In this document: one piece after another, positions 34,841 to 43,205 of the stretch | Layout of the letters: every line of letters begins with the position of its first letter | How positions within the stretch are numbered: position 1 is the first letter of the stretch | Assembly: GCA_033763995.1 (NCBI GenBank) | Contig: JANRJL010000061.1 | Coordinates: forward strand, 1 to 64,000 | Direction: 5' to 3' | Length of the DNA stretch: 64,000 bases | Source of the DNA: GCA-2737725 sp033763995 | GTDB lineage: Bacteria; Pseudomonadota; Alphaproteobacteria; Rhodospirillales; Rhodospirillaceae | Position numbers and translations under genes: made by a program | The notes under the pieces: model-generated | Told to the model about the DNA's origin: nothing | The model's database searches: none | What the model saw: only the letters and a program-made list of their open reading frames with translations

Positions 34841-35233
34841 ATGACCGCGGTTGACCCCAAGACCCTCGATCCCAAAACGATGGACGTGAACGCGCTCGCC
34901 AACGCCAAGGCCAAGGGCAAGCGGCCGTATTTCTTCGAGGACCCGGCGGTGGAGCGCGTGCTGTCCATCACCATGGCGGTCGCCTCCGAAGTGGCGGTGC
35001 TGCGCGAGCGCATGGACACGATCGAGCGGTTGATGGAAGCGGGCCAGCCGGTGACCAAGGCGGCGATCGACGCCTACCGGCCCGACGACCGATCCGCGCG
35101 CGAGCGGCAGGAATGGCATGCGGCATATATCGCGCGCATTCTGCGCATCGTGCAGCAGGAGCTGCAGGCCTTGCAGGACGACAGCCTGAATGTGAGTTCG
35201 CAGGAGTTGGCGGACAAGCAACTGGAAGAGTGA
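34841..35233 (+). CDS. Hypothetical protein, helical
   Basis: 130 residues from ATG 34841. I do not recognise the family. The N-terminus is polar and repetitive (DPKTLDPKTMDVNALANAKAKGKRPYFFEDPAVERV). The middle is an amphipathic helix with a heptad-like pattern (MAVASEVAVLRERMDTIERLME) and the C-terminus is Gln/Glu-rich. No signal or membrane segment is present. It lies 16 nt after the methyltransferase and probably shares its transcript, so it may be an accessory subunit. Confidence 0.7.
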   Translation: MTAVDPKTLDPKTMDVNALANAKAKGKRPYFFEDPAVERVLSITMAVASEVAVLRERMDTIERLMEAGQPVTKAAIDAYRPDDRSARERQEWHAAYIARILRIVQQELQALQDDSLNVSSQELADKQLEE

Positions 35234-35244
35234 GGCACGCGCGC

Positions 35245-36420
35245 TCAAGCATGGCCGAGCCTCCGGCGCAGCAGCAGCGCGAGCACGAAGCATATCGCCA
35301 GCCCGGCGATCCCAAATCCAAACGGCGCGGTGATGCCGATCTGCGCGTAGATCGTGCCCGCGAACATGGGCCCGACGAAACGGCCCAAACTGCCCGAGGA
35401 TTGATTGACGCCCAGCACCGAGCCGCGCTCATGAGGCCCCGCGAGCTTCGAGGCCAGCGTCGAGGGTGTGTTGGAAAATACCGCCGTGCCGAACGCATTG
35501 AGCGTCGTGCCGACGATCAACAGTGTCGCGTGATCGGCGAAAATGAAACACACCAGTCCGGCGGCGTAGGCGGCGATGCCGATCAGCAAGAGCCGCGCAT
35601 CACCGAGACGCTTGGAGAGGATGCCCATGGCCCCGCCTTGCAGCACGACGATGACCGCGCCGGTGTAGGCGAACAGGAAGCCCAACTCGCGTGAATCCAA
35701 GCTGAAATGATCGTGGGCCCACAGCGCCACGGTCGACTCCCGCACCGAGGCCGAAGTGGTGAGCAGAAAGTTGAGCAACACCACCAGAACCAAGTTCCGA
35801 TTGGTTGCGATGGCCCCGAAGCGGCCGAAGGGATTGAGCGAAATTTTCTTGGGCGCAGCGGCGGGGTCTGGCTTGCGTGATTCCTTCAGCAGCAAGAACG
35901 TGGCGAGAAACGCGAGGCCTGACAATCCGGCGGCGGCGAAGGCCGGCAGCGCGAAGTTGGCGGTCAGCGCCGTGTCTCCGCCCGCGAGAAACCCGCCGAT
36001 GGCCGGCCCGAGGACGAAGCCCAATCCGAAGGCGGCGCCCACTTTACCCAATCCCGCGGCGCGGTTTTCGGGCGTGGTGATGTCGCTGACGTAAGCATAG
36101 GCCGCCGACAAATTGCCCGCGCACAAGCCGCCGACGATGCGCGAGACCACCAGCAGCCACACCGAATCCGCGAAGCCCAGCAGCACGAAGCCCAGCGCGC
36201 TGCCCACCACCGTGGTCAGCAGCACCGGCTTGCGGCCGTAGGCGTCGCTCATGCGGCCCCACAGGGGTGCCGCGAGGAATTGGCACAGTGCGTAGAGCGC
36301 CATGATCATGGTGATGTAGTCGGGACTGACACCGAGCCGGAGCGCATAAAACGGAATCAGCGGCGCCAGAAGGCTGGTGCCCAGCATGCCGACGAAGACG
36401 ATGAGAAAGATGGCGATCAT
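35245..36420 (-). CDS. Major facilitator superfamily drug-resistance-type transporter
   Basis: 391 residues from ATG 36420 (MIAIFLIVFVGMLGTSLLAP). About twelve membrane helices are visible. Motif A GRMSDAYGRKPVLL follows helix 2, and GLGFVLGPAIGGFLAG in helix 5 resembles the motif C of drug/H+ antiporters (TetA/Bcr type). It would export a hydrophobic compound by proton exchange. The frame extends upstream to 36594 but without a membrane segment, so that part is rejected. It ends 11 nt from the convergent small gene. Confidence 0.87.
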   Translation of the reverse strand: MIAIFLIVFVGMLGTSLLAPLIPFYALRLGVSPDYITMIMALYALCQFLAAPLWGRMSDAYGRKPVLLTTVVGSALGFVLLGFADSVWLLVVSRIVGGLCAGNLSAAYAYVSDITTPENRAAGLGKVGAAFGLGFVLGPAIGGFLAGGDTALTANFALPAFAAAGLSGLAFLATFLLLKESRKPDPAAAPKKISLNPFGRFGAIATNRNLVLVVLLNFLLTTSASVRESTVALWAHDHFSLDSRELGFLFAYTGAVIVVLQGGAMGILSKRLGDARLLLIGIAAYAAGLVCFIFADHATLLIVGTTLNAFGTAVFSNTPSTLASKLAGPHERGSVLGVNQSSGSLGRFVGPMFAGTIYAQIGITAPFGFGIAGLAICFVLALLLRRRLGHA

Positions 36421-36902
36421 GGGCGACTCGCCTCGCCCCTGTTGGGCCCTACGACGCGGCGCTGCGCGCAACAGTTGTTCATGACGCCTGTTCCGCCTGT
36501 TATTTCTGGAAGTATCGAAAAATAACAGGGCGCGACGTTCCCAAGCCTTTGATCGAAAAGGATTCCGCAAAGACCCTTTTTGAATATCAGGCAACTCATC
36601 GACCTATCTAAGTCCTTCAAAAACAACAACTTCGACTCACACGATCGCGCGCGATCATGCTGCGGCGCAGCAATCGGACATCATCGCGCAACGCGCGTGC
36701 GCCCGCATCACGCGCCTGCACGCTTCGACACGACAAGGCTACGAGTGATGCCGCGCGGCGGCAACACAAGGATGGGTTTTTCCCCGCAATTCACGTGGGG
36801 CCACCGTGAATCAACTCTTAGCAAGAGTAGCGGGGCGGGTTTTGCGCCCATCGCTGCGGTTTGCTATTGTTTGTGCCATAGAGTGTCCAAGAGAACCCCT
36901 CC
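36421..36902. other. Intergenic region without a recognisable gene
   Basis: This 482-nt gap between the divergent MFS transporter and the ParD antitoxin holds no open frame with credible protein character. It contains several palindromes: a 10-bp perfect inverted repeat at 36496-36529, the 14-nt self-complementary GATCGCGCGCGATC at 36643-36656, and ATTCACG/CGTGAAT at 36789-36811. It is less GC-rich than its neighbours. The promoters of both flanking units must lie here; I cannot assign them with confidence. Confidence 0.6.
36496..36529. repeat. 10-bp perfect inverted repeat upstream of the MFS gene
   Basis: CCTGTTATTT (36496-36505) and AAATAACAGG (36520-36529) flank a 14-nt spacer. It is 76 nt upstream of the MFS start, in the right place for an operator or a leader hairpin. 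Its AT-rich arms stand out from the GC-rich surroundings. The role is inferred. Confidence 0.45.
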
Positions 36903-37154
36903 ATGCACCTGCATCTCACACCGGAATTGCGCGCCATCATCGAGCGCCGTGTTAAGTCTGGGAAGTACGCTTCGGCGGGTGCGTTCGTCCGTGACCTGAT
37001 TCGTGATGCCGCCCCTCTCGACCAGCGCCCACGACCCGGCGAACTCAAGCGCCTCAAGGCCGACGTGAAGCGCGCGATCGCCGCGCTCGACGCGGGACGC
37101 GGCAAAACCGTGCGCACGGCGCGCCAACTGGCAGCCCACCTGCGCAATCTCTGA
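36903..37154 (+). CDS. ParD-like antitoxin of a type II toxin-antitoxin system
   Basis: 83 residues. MHLHLTPELRAIIERRVKSGKYASAGAFVRDLIRDA has the ribbon-helix-helix pattern of ParD/CopG antitoxins (beta strand, then the conserved GKYxSAxEFVRxxIR-like stretch). The C-terminal part would wrap the toxin. It is followed 12 nt later by a ParE-like gene. In the known family the complex represses its own promoter; palindromes in the upstream gap are possible binding sites. Confidence 0.85.
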   Translation: MHLHLTPELRAIIERRVKSGKYASAGAFVRDLIRDAAPLDQRPRPGELKRLKADVKRAIAALDAGRGKTVRTARQLAAHLRNL

Positions 37155-37166
37155 CGGCCGCGGGCC

Positions 37167-37487
37167 ATGCGCCCCATCCGATTTTCGCCGGATGCGGACG
37201 ACGATCTTGAGCGTATTCGCCGCGAAACGCGAAAATTGTGGGGCCGAGTGGGCGTCGAAAGGTTCGACCTCACGCTGACGGCACGATTGTTGTCGCTCAG
37301 CGTTAACCCACGCATGGGACCGCCGCGCGCCGAAATCCATCCCGATTTGCGCAGCTTGTCGCTGCCGCCGTTCGTGGTTCTGTACCGGGTTGCGCGACGC
37401 AGCATCGAGATCGTGCGCGTGTTCGATGGCCGTCGCGATTATCCAAGCATCTTGCGAGTCTCTCCGAGACCGACCAAAGGCGATTAG
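37167..37487 (+). CDS. ParE/RelE-superfamily toxin
   Basis: 106 residues. MRPIRFSPDADDDLERIRRETRKLWG matches the ParE N-terminal helices, and PFVVLYRVARRSIEIVRVFDGRRDY is the conserved C-terminal strand pair with arginines of the RelE/ParE fold. ParE members poison gyrase, whereas RelE members cleave mRNA; the sequence resembles ParE more. It is paired with the ParD-like antitoxin directly upstream. The length is about the family norm. Confidence 0.85.
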   Translation: MRPIRFSPDADDDLERIRRETRKLWGRVGVERFDLTLTARLLSLSVNPRMGPPRAEIHPDLRSLSLPPFVVLYRVARRSIEIVRVFDGRRDYPSILRVSPRPTKGD

Positions 37488-37507
37488 GCCCGTTTCGTCC
37501 GGCGCCC

Positions 37508-38443
37508 CTACCCCCAAACCTCGGCGATGCCGGTGAGCGAGAACTTGCGGCCGATGTCGCGCTCGGCGACGACCGCGAGCGTTTTCAGGTCGCGGCGCTG
37601 GATGACGCCGTCGAAGAAGTTGCTGACGAAGAAGGTGAGCCCGTCCTTCGACAGTTGCACGCGCGTCCAGCCCCGCCGCTCGGGCACATCCAAACGACGA
37701 ATGACGCGGCCCTCGTCGTCGAACAGCGCGACGCCCGAGCCCGTGGCCATCATCAACGGCCCGTCGGGATGGCGCGCGAGGCCGCAGGTGCCGCGCGCGT
37801 CGTCGGGCGGCAGCACGAACAGGTCGGGCAGTTGGCGGCCCGCCGCCACGTCGTACTGCATCACGCGGCGGCCGTTCTCGGACACGTAGGTCAGATGACG
37901 CCCGTCGGGCGTGAGGTACATATGCGTGACGCGGTGAAAGCCGAACTTGCCGCCGTCGAAGGCGCACGTGAACTCGCGCACCTCGCCGGTGGCGGGCGTG
38001 ATTTTATAGAGGAACGGCCCCACACCGCCGACGCCCGGCGCCACCAGTCCGGGGCGATCCGAGTGCACGCCCAGGATCGCGTTACCGGCCTTGTCGAACG
38101 TCACCGCGCCGAAGGGCCGCTGCGGCTGGAAGGGCCACGGCGCCAGCTTCTGCCCCGCCTTGCTGAAGCGCGTCACGGCGCGATTTTGGGAATCGCAGGC
38201 GCAGAGTTCGCCGGTGACTTCATCGACGTCGATGCCGATCACCAGGCCGCGCAACCCCGTGCGCAGCTCGCCCTTGAGGTTGAAGTTCTTGTCGTAATGC
38301 AAAATGCGCCCGTCGCCCGCGTGCTTGCGCAAGTCGACGTTGGCGTCGTCCACGTCCGTGGCGCCGAGAAAGACATCGCCGGGGACGAAGGGTTGCGGGC
38401 CCAGGTCCTTGGCGCGCAGTGAATCGGGAACGGATGTCGTCAT
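37508..38443 (-). CDS. NHL/SMP-30-like beta-propeller protein
   Basis: 311 residues with repeated propeller-blade segments (GRILHYDKNFNLKGEL, LVIGIDVDEVTGELCACDSQNRAVTRF, THMYLTPDGRHLTYVSENGRRVMQYD, GLTFFVSNFFDGVIQRRD). No signal peptide is evident. Such proteins range from lactonase-like enzymes to binding scaffolds; metal-ligand residues of SMP-30 are not clearly identifiable. It lies 6 nt upstream of a stop-to-start chain with two alpha/beta hydrolases on the same strand, so it is probably the last gene of that operon. Confidence 0.75.
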   Translation of the reverse strand: MTTSVPDSLRAKDLGPQPFVPGDVFLGATDVDDANVDLRKHAGDGRILHYDKNFNLKGELRTGLRGLVIGIDVDEVTGELCACDSQNRAVTRFSKAGQKLAPWPFQPQRPFGAVTFDKAGNAILGVHSDRPGLVAPGVGGVGPFLYKITPATGEVREFTCAFDGGKFGFHRVTHMYLTPDGRHLTYVSENGRRVMQYDVAAGRQLPDLFVLPPDDARGTCGLARHPDGPLMMATGSGVALFDDEGRVIRRLDVPERRGWTRVQLSKDGLTFFVSNFFDGVIQRRDLKTLAVVAERDIGRKFSLTGIAEVWG

Positions 38444-38449
38444 GGTGAA

Positions 38450-39229
38450 TTAGGTAATGGCGAGCAGCATGGCCGACAACTCATCGGGCGCGGTGATCAT
38501 GGCGTCGTGGCCCGTGTCGATGGTCCGCCACGCCCACTCGGGATCGGCCTTGATCATGTCGGCCACGGGATCCGGCTGACCGGCGCGGCCCGCCGTGCAG
38601 CGGATGAACGTTTTGGCCACGCCCGCGTGGCCGCCGTTTTGAAAGCGCACGATCTCGGTGACGCCATTGAGCGTGTGAGCGGTCATGCGCCGCTTCACCC
38701 ACGCCGCCTGGGGGTGCCCGTCGGGGATGCCGAGATTCGTCACGGGCGGCGGATCGAGCAGATAACCCTCGCGCGCGGTCTTGCGGCGCTCTGCCGCGGC
38801 CGCGGCGGGGATGAACGCCTGGGCCTCGCGCGCGGGCGTGCCGTCGAGAAACACCAGATGGCGCAGGCGCGGCTTGAGGCGATCGGCCACCAGCGAAATG
38901 ACGTGGCAGGAGTAGCTGTGGCCGACGAGGATCACGTCGGTCAGTTCTTCCCATTCAATCACATTCACGATGTCGGCGGCGTGGGTGCTGAGGTTCACCG
39001 CCGGGCTCATGAGGTGCGCCCGCTCGCCCATGCCGGCGAGCGTGGGCGTGAAAACGGCATGCCCTGCTTGGCGCAGCTTCGCCGCGACCTCGCGCCAGCA
39101 CCAGCCGCCGTGCCAAGCCCCGTGGACAAGTACATAGGTCTTGCCCGTCGCGGCGTGTGTTGGCCTTATCGAGACCGTGGCAACCGCAGCCGAGGTCGCC
39201 AGCGTGGCGCGACGTGTGAGTTCCATCAT
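38450..39229 (-). CDS. Exported alpha/beta hydrolase (second of a tandem pair)
   Basis: 259 residues. The N-terminus MMELTRRATLATSAAVATVS has a twin-arginine-like signal ending near THA. The oxyanion-side YVLVHGAWHGGWCWREV, nucleophile elbow VGHSYS and C-terminal TGHDAM give the Ser-His of the triad. It is close to its upstream neighbour (shared LVHGAWHGGWCWR, MGERAHLMS/LGERVHLMS and GHDAM segments), so the two are tandem duplicates. The family includes salicylate esterase-like and hydroxynitrile lyase-like enzymes. It overlaps the preceding gene by 4 nt. Confidence 0.85.
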   Translation of the reverse strand: MMELTRRATLATSAAVATVSIRPTHAATGKTYVLVHGAWHGGWCWREVAAKLRQAGHAVFTPTLAGMGERAHLMSPAVNLSTHAADIVNVIEWEELTDVILVGHSYSCHVISLVADRLKPRLRHLVFLDGTPAREAQAFIPAAAAAERRKTAREGYLLDPPPVTNLGIPDGHPQAAWVKRRMTAHTLNGVTEIVRFQNGGHAGVAKTFIRCTAGRAGQPDPVADMIKADPEWAWRTIDTGHDAMITAPDELSAMLLAIT

Positions 39230-40011
39230 CCGATGCGGCCCAGCATGTCGGTGAGTTCCTTCGGCATGGTCACCATGGCGTCATGGCCCGTGTCGAGCGT
39301 GAGCCAGGTCCAGTCGGGGTTGTTGGCGTAGGCCACCGCCATGGGATCGGGCTCGGTCATCTCGCGGCGCTTGAGGCAGCGGATGTAGGTTTTGGGCAAC
39401 CCAGCGTGGCCGTCGTTCTGAAAGCGCACGGGTTCCATCAGCGTGGGCAACGGGTGAGGTGTCAGGCGGCGGCGCACCCACGCCGCGTTGGGGTGATCGG
39501 CGGGCACGCCGAACCATGGGACCTCTGGCGGGTCTTGCAGATAGCCGTCACGCGCGGTTTTGGCGCGCTCCTCGCCGACGCCCGGCGGCAGAAACGCCTT
39601 GCCGTCTTGGGCCACCACGGCGTCGAGAAACACGAGGTGGCGGATGCGCGCCTTGATGCGGTCGGCCACGAGAGGAATCACATGCCCGGCGTAGCTGTGG
39701 CCCACCAGGATCACGTCGCTGAGTTCCTCGAACTCGAAGACGTTGACCACATCCGTCACATGCGTGGAAAGGTTCACGGACTTGCTCATCAAATGCACGC
39801 GCTCGCCCAGGCCCGTGAGCGTGGGCGCGAATACGGTGTGGCCTTGCGCGCGCAGGCCCGTGACGACATCGCGCCAGCACCAGCCGCCGTGCCACGCGCC
39901 GTGGACCAGCACATAAGTCTTGGCCTTGCCGGGGTTGGATTGTGCCTGTGCCGTCGCCGCCATGGTCGCCGCCCCCATTACTGCCGCCGTGAACACATCG
40001 CGCCGTTTCAT
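39226..40011 (-). CDS. Exported alpha/beta hydrolase (first of a tandem pair)
   Basis: 261 residues. MKRRDVFTAAVMGAATMAATAQAQ is a twin-arginine signal, with cleavage after AQA. The fold markers are KTYVLVHGAWHGGWCWRDV, VGHSYAGHV (nucleophile Ser) and TGHDAMV (His). Compared with its downstream paralogue it keeps the same active-site spacing but differs in the cap region, so the two may act on related esters. It is divergent from the solute-binding protein gene at 40105, with 93 nt between. Confidence 0.86.
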   Translation of the reverse strand: MKRRDVFTAAVMGAATMAATAQAQSNPGKAKTYVLVHGAWHGGWCWRDVVTGLRAQGHTVFAPTLTGLGERVHLMSKSVNLSTHVTDVVNVFEFEELSDVILVGHSYAGHVIPLVADRIKARIRHLVFLDAVVAQDGKAFLPPGVGEERAKTARDGYLQDPPEVPWFGVPADHPNAAWVRRRLTPHPLPTLMEPVRFQNDGHAGLPKTYIRCLKRREMTEPDPMAVAYANNPDWTWLTLDTGHDAMVTMPKELTDMLGRIG

Positions 40012-40104
40012 GATGCCGCCTCATGAGCATGCCAAGGCCTCGCATTGAAAACACCCGCGCCCTCGGGCACAAGAGCAATTCCGGAACGACACGGGGTGCG
40101 AACG

Positions 40105-41664
40105 ATGATCGTGGCACGCGCGCTGGTTCTGACGGCGGCCCTGGTGTGGGGGTCAGCAGAGGCCGCCACGCTGCTGCGCGGCACCAATACCGAGCCCCGC
40201 AGCCTCGATCCCCACCTGGGCTTGGGCAATTCGGCCACCATCATCATCAACGACCTGTTCGAGGGCCTGATGACCGTGGGCCCCGACGGCAAGGTGGCGC
40301 CCGGCGCGGCGGAGAGTTTCACCGTCAGCACTGACGGGCTCACGTACACCTTCACGCTGCGCGCGGGTCTCGCGTGGTCCGACGGCACGCCGCTGACCGC
40401 CGAGGATTTCGTCTATTCCTTCCGCCGCCTCCTGGACCCCAAGACGGCGGCGACCTTCGCCTCGTTCATGTATCCCATCCGGAACGCCAAGGCGGTGAAC
40501 GCGGGGCAATCGCCGCCCGAGATGCTGGGCGTGACGGCGAACGATGCGCGCACGGCGGTGTTCAGCCTGGAGCATCCCGCGCCCTATTTTCCGCAGCTCA
40601 TGGCGGCCAATGCGGCGGCGCCGATTCCGCGCCACGTTCTCGCCGCCCAGGACAAGGCCTGGACCGAACCCGGCACGATGGTGTCCAACGGCGCCTATGT
40701 GCTGACCGAGCGCGTGCCGCAAACCCTGATCCGCGCCCGGAAGAACGAGAAATTTCATGCGGCGGCCGACGTGAAGATCGACGAGGTGGTGTATTACCCC
40801 ACCGAGGACCAGGGCGCGACGCTGAAGCGTTTTCGCGCGGGCGAGCTCGACATCGCGCTTAATTTTCCCGCCGACCAGATCGCGCTGATCGAGAAGGAAT
40901 TGCCCGGCGCGCTGCGCGTGGGCCCGGCGCTGGCGGTGTTTTACATCATGCTCAACCAGACGCGCCCGCCGCTGGGTGACGCGCGGGTGCGCAAGGCGCT
41001 GTCGCTGGCGGTGGACCGCGAGGGCATCGTCGCGAAGTTGCTGCCGCCGGGCTCGGTGCCCGCCTACAACCTCGTGCCGCCCTCCACCACCGACCACACC
41101 GCGCAGGCACTGCCCTTCCAGGGCCAAGCCATGGCGGCAAGGCTGGCGGAAGCGCGCAAGCTGCTGGCCGAGGCCGGGTTCACGCCCGCCAACCCGCTGA
41201 AGCTCGGGTTCAAGTTCGACACGGTGGAACAAAACCGACGCCTGGGTGTCGCGATCTCGGCCATGTGGAAAAGCATCGGCGTGGAGGTGACCCAAGACAA
41301 CGCCGGGCCCCAGGCGGTGGACGCGGCTGCCCGCACCGCTGCCTACGACGCCGTGCGCTGGACGTGGTTTGCACCCTACGACGACGCGGTGACGTTCCTG
41401 TCGCTGTTGGAAACGGGTAACTCCACCAACCGCGCGACTTACTCCAACCCGGCGTTTGACGCGCTGCTGGCCGAGGCGCGCGCGACGTTGAATGCAGCCG
41501 AGCGGCGCAAGCTCTTGGAGCAAGCCGAGGCCTTGGCCATGGCCGACGATGCGGTGATCCCCATCTACTTCCCCGGCAACCGCCGGCTCATCAGTCCGAA
41601 GGTCTCGGGCTGGACCGAGAACCCGCGCGCCGTGAATTTGACAAGGTATATATTAATACATTGA
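40105..41664 (+). CDS. Family-5 ABC solute-binding protein (3' end altered)
   Basis: 519 residues from ATG 40105 (MIVARALVLTAALVWGSAEA, a Sec signal). LRGTNTEPRSLDPHLGLGNSA, FTLRAGLAWSDGTPLTAEDFVYSFRR and RVRKALSLAVDREGI are SBP_bac_5 features. It is a paralogue of the protein at 44347, with the same segments throughout. That paralogue ends NLSRYLAIEKPE, while this one ends NLTRYILIH just as the DNA turns sharply AT-rich. The last codons therefore seem to come from the inserted toxin-antitoxin segment. The substrate is unknown; oligopeptides or bulky amides are typical. Confidence 0.9.
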   Translation: MIVARALVLTAALVWGSAEAATLLRGTNTEPRSLDPHLGLGNSATIIINDLFEGLMTVGPDGKVAPGAAESFTVSTDGLTYTFTLRAGLAWSDGTPLTAEDFVYSFRRLLDPKTAATFASFMYPIRNAKAVNAGQSPPEMLGVTANDARTAVFSLEHPAPYFPQLMAANAAAPIPRHVLAAQDKAWTEPGTMVSNGAYVLTERVPQTLIRARKNEKFHAAADVKIDEVVYYPTEDQGATLKRFRAGELDIALNFPADQIALIEKELPGALRVGPALAVFYIMLNQTRPPLGDARVRKALSLAVDREGIVAKLLPPGSVPAYNLVPPSTTDHTAQALPFQGQAMAARLAEARKLLAEAGFTPANPLKLGFKFDTVEQNRRLGVAISAMWKSIGVEVTQDNAGPQAVDAAARTAAYDAVRWTWFAPYDDAVTFLSLLETGNSTNRATYSNPAFDALLAEARATLNAAERRKLLEQAEALAMADDAVIPIYFPGNRRLISPKVSGWTENPRAVNLTRYILIH

Positions 41665-41745
41665 TATATAATAATTATCTGGCTATTAGTTGACATATTA
41701 CTGATATGGATATAAATTACTATGTAAACTTTTAAGGCGACATCG
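41638..41745 (+). promoter_or_regulatory. AT-rich promoter/operator region of the RES/Xre module
   Basis: About 100 nt of AT-rich DNA within GC-rich surroundings. TTGACA at 41690-41695 and TATAAA at 41711-41716 (15-bp spacer) form a possible promoter for the antitoxin gene. TATATATTAA (41647-41656) and TTGATATATA (41661-41670) are an inverted repeat with one mismatch. CATAT/ATATG (41694-41708) is a second repeat overlapping the promoter. These suit autoregulation by the antitoxin, which is inferred. Confidence 0.5.
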
Positions 41746-42447
41746 ATGAACCCAAGTGACACGTTCGCACCGCCGGAACGCAAGCATCTTGGTCAACGGA
41801 AGATTGACGAGCGCGCTCAATACTCGGTGATCAAAAGCCCGAGCGCAACTTTCGTCGCACAACGCCGGACAGGATCGTGGATCGTTCAGTGCGTCGGACC
41901 CGACCAAAACCAAGCCCTGATGACGCGCACGCTCTCGGGAATTGCTCACGTCCTCGAAACCCTGACCGACACCGATGTCGTTGCCGCACTCGAGGCGCCA
42001 ACGGATATTGGCGTCATGGCGCGGGTTCTTTCGTCAGCCGTGTTGGAGCGCGACTTGGTGAAGTTGGATCCAACGGCCGATTTAATTCTCAATGGTGCAT
42101 ATCGAAAGCGCGAACTCTTGAAATCCGCTGGCGGCGCTTACAGCAGCCAGCAGGTCGCCGACATCATCGGGATCGAGCGGCAGAGCGTGGATAAGCGCCG
42201 CAAAGCCAATACTTTGATCGCGGTTCCGTTGGGCGAGGACTATGGCTACCCGGCGTGTCAATTTGACAGCTCTGGAATGGTCAAGGGTCTTGCCGAGGCG
42301 CTGAAAGTCATGCCGATCCACGATGGCTGGATGCGCTTGGAATGGCTGTTGACGCCCGACAGCGTTCTGGGCGAACGCAGCCCGCTTGAAGAACTTAAAG
42401 CCGGGCGCATCACGGACGTGATCGACGTGGCGGCAGCACAAGGTTAG
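41746..42447 (+). CDS. Xre/MbcA/ParS-type antitoxin
   Basis: 233 residues. The middle contains an antitoxin-like helical region (ARVLSSAVLERDLVKLDPTADLILNGAYRKRELLKSAGG) with a helix-turn-helix-like SSQQVADIIGIERQSVDKRRKAN. The C-terminal half (GEDYGYPACQFDSSGMVKGLAEAL...GWMRLEWLLTPDSVLGERSPLEELKAG) is the MbcA/ParS toxin-binding domain that precedes RES toxins. It is longer than the usual 130-160 residues, with an added N-terminal segment. It lies 7 nt before the RES gene and should both repress the operon and block the toxin. Confidence 0.82.
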   Translation: MNPSDTFAPPERKHLGQRKIDERAQYSVIKSPSATFVAQRRTGSWIVQCVGPDQNQALMTRTLSGIAHVLETLTDTDVVAALEAPTDIGVMARVLSSAVLERDLVKLDPTADLILNGAYRKRELLKSAGGAYSSQQVADIIGIERQSVDKRRKANTLIAVPLGEDYGYPACQFDSSGMVKGLAEALKVMPIHDGWMRLEWLLTPDSVLGERSPLEELKAGRITDVIDVAAAQG

Positions 42448-42454
42448 ATCGGCA

Positions 42455-43054
42455 ATGGCCTCCGCCACTGCCGGACCGCAGCAGGCGCCGGGCCCACCGA
42501 CCGATCTTGATTCCCGTTCGCTGCCGTTTGTCACGGCACCGCCGACGGTTTTTTACCGCGTCCATCAAACCGCTTATGCGCCGATTTACCTCGAATCTCA
42601 TCCACCGCGCTACCGCTACGACGATCCTGCCGGCGGCTATGGAACGCTTTATTGTGCGGCAACGCTGACGGCGGCGTTCCTGGAAACCCTGGTGAGAAAC
42701 CCCAACATCCAGGGCGTGGCGGCGTCGGAAATCGCGATACGGTCATATTCGGAGATTCAGTCCGGAAGGGAATTACATCTGGTCGACTTCTGCGGCGCAG
42801 GATTAAGCCGTGTCGGCACAGATGCCGGTGTCAGCACCGGCCCGTATAGCGTATCGCGTGCATGGTCGGCGGCGCTCCATCAACATCCGGACAAACCCGA
42901 CGGCATCGCCTATCGCTCGCGCTTCGATCCAGCGCTCTACTGCTATGCCATGTTTGATCGAACGCAAACCTGCTGGTCCGTTGTTGGGACGTTTCAGCTA
43001 ACGCATGTGATTGCCACACCCATTCTCACCACGTACTGCAAAGTACTTTACTAA
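42455..43054 (+). CDS. RES-domain toxin (NAD-degrading type)
   Basis: 199 residues. RES-domain hallmarks are the arginine in VFYRVHQ, the glutamate in TAAFLETLVRN and the serine in GIAYRSRFDPALYCYAMFDR, after which the family is named. Characterised members (MbcT-like) deplete NAD+ and stop growth. It is paired with the antitoxin 7 nt upstream. Its last codons overlap, on the opposite strand, a small membrane protein frame. GC content is lower than in the flanking genes, in keeping with acquisition. Confidence 0.86.
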   Translation: MASATAGPQQAPGPPTDLDSRSLPFVTAPPTVFYRVHQTAYAPIYLESHPPRYRYDDPAGGYGTLYCAATLTAAFLETLVRNPNIQGVAASEIAIRSYSEIQSGRELHLVDFCGAGLSRVGTDAGVSTGPYSVSRAWSAALHQHPDKPDGIAYRSRFDPALYCYAMFDRTQTCWSVVGTFQLTHVIATPILTTYCKVLY

Positions 43055-43117
43055 AGCCCATAGCTCGACTGCAGGAATGGCGAACAGGAGCGAAGCGCCA
43101 AACAGCCAAGTCGTCAT
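42998..43117 (-). CDS. Small single-span membrane protein (tentative)
   Basis: 39 residues from ATG 43117, preceded by AAGGA nine bases upstream. One hydrophobic helix (about 4-27; LFGASLLFAIPAVELWALV) is followed by KYFAVRG and a short tail. The last 19 codons overlap the 3' end of the RES gene on the other strand. It resembles the small protein at 45982-46101 in size, topology and the LFAI...Y...R pattern; both converge on solute-binding protein genes. Its original C-terminus may have been replaced by the toxin-antitoxin insertion. Confidence 0.4.
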   Translation of the reverse strand: MTTWLFGASLLFAIPAVELWALVKYFAVRGENGCGNHMR

Positions 43118-43205
43118 ATCTTTATATCCTTTTCCTTGACCGACTCCGCGCGCGCTCTCTAGCGTGGCCGCCAACGAAAAAGTCGGAAAATCAAGGAACA
43201 GACCC

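Noticed and set aside
36421..36902. Small open frames in the gap before parD
   Set aside because: They lack ribosome binding sites and protein-like composition, and partly arise as extensions of the MFS gene.
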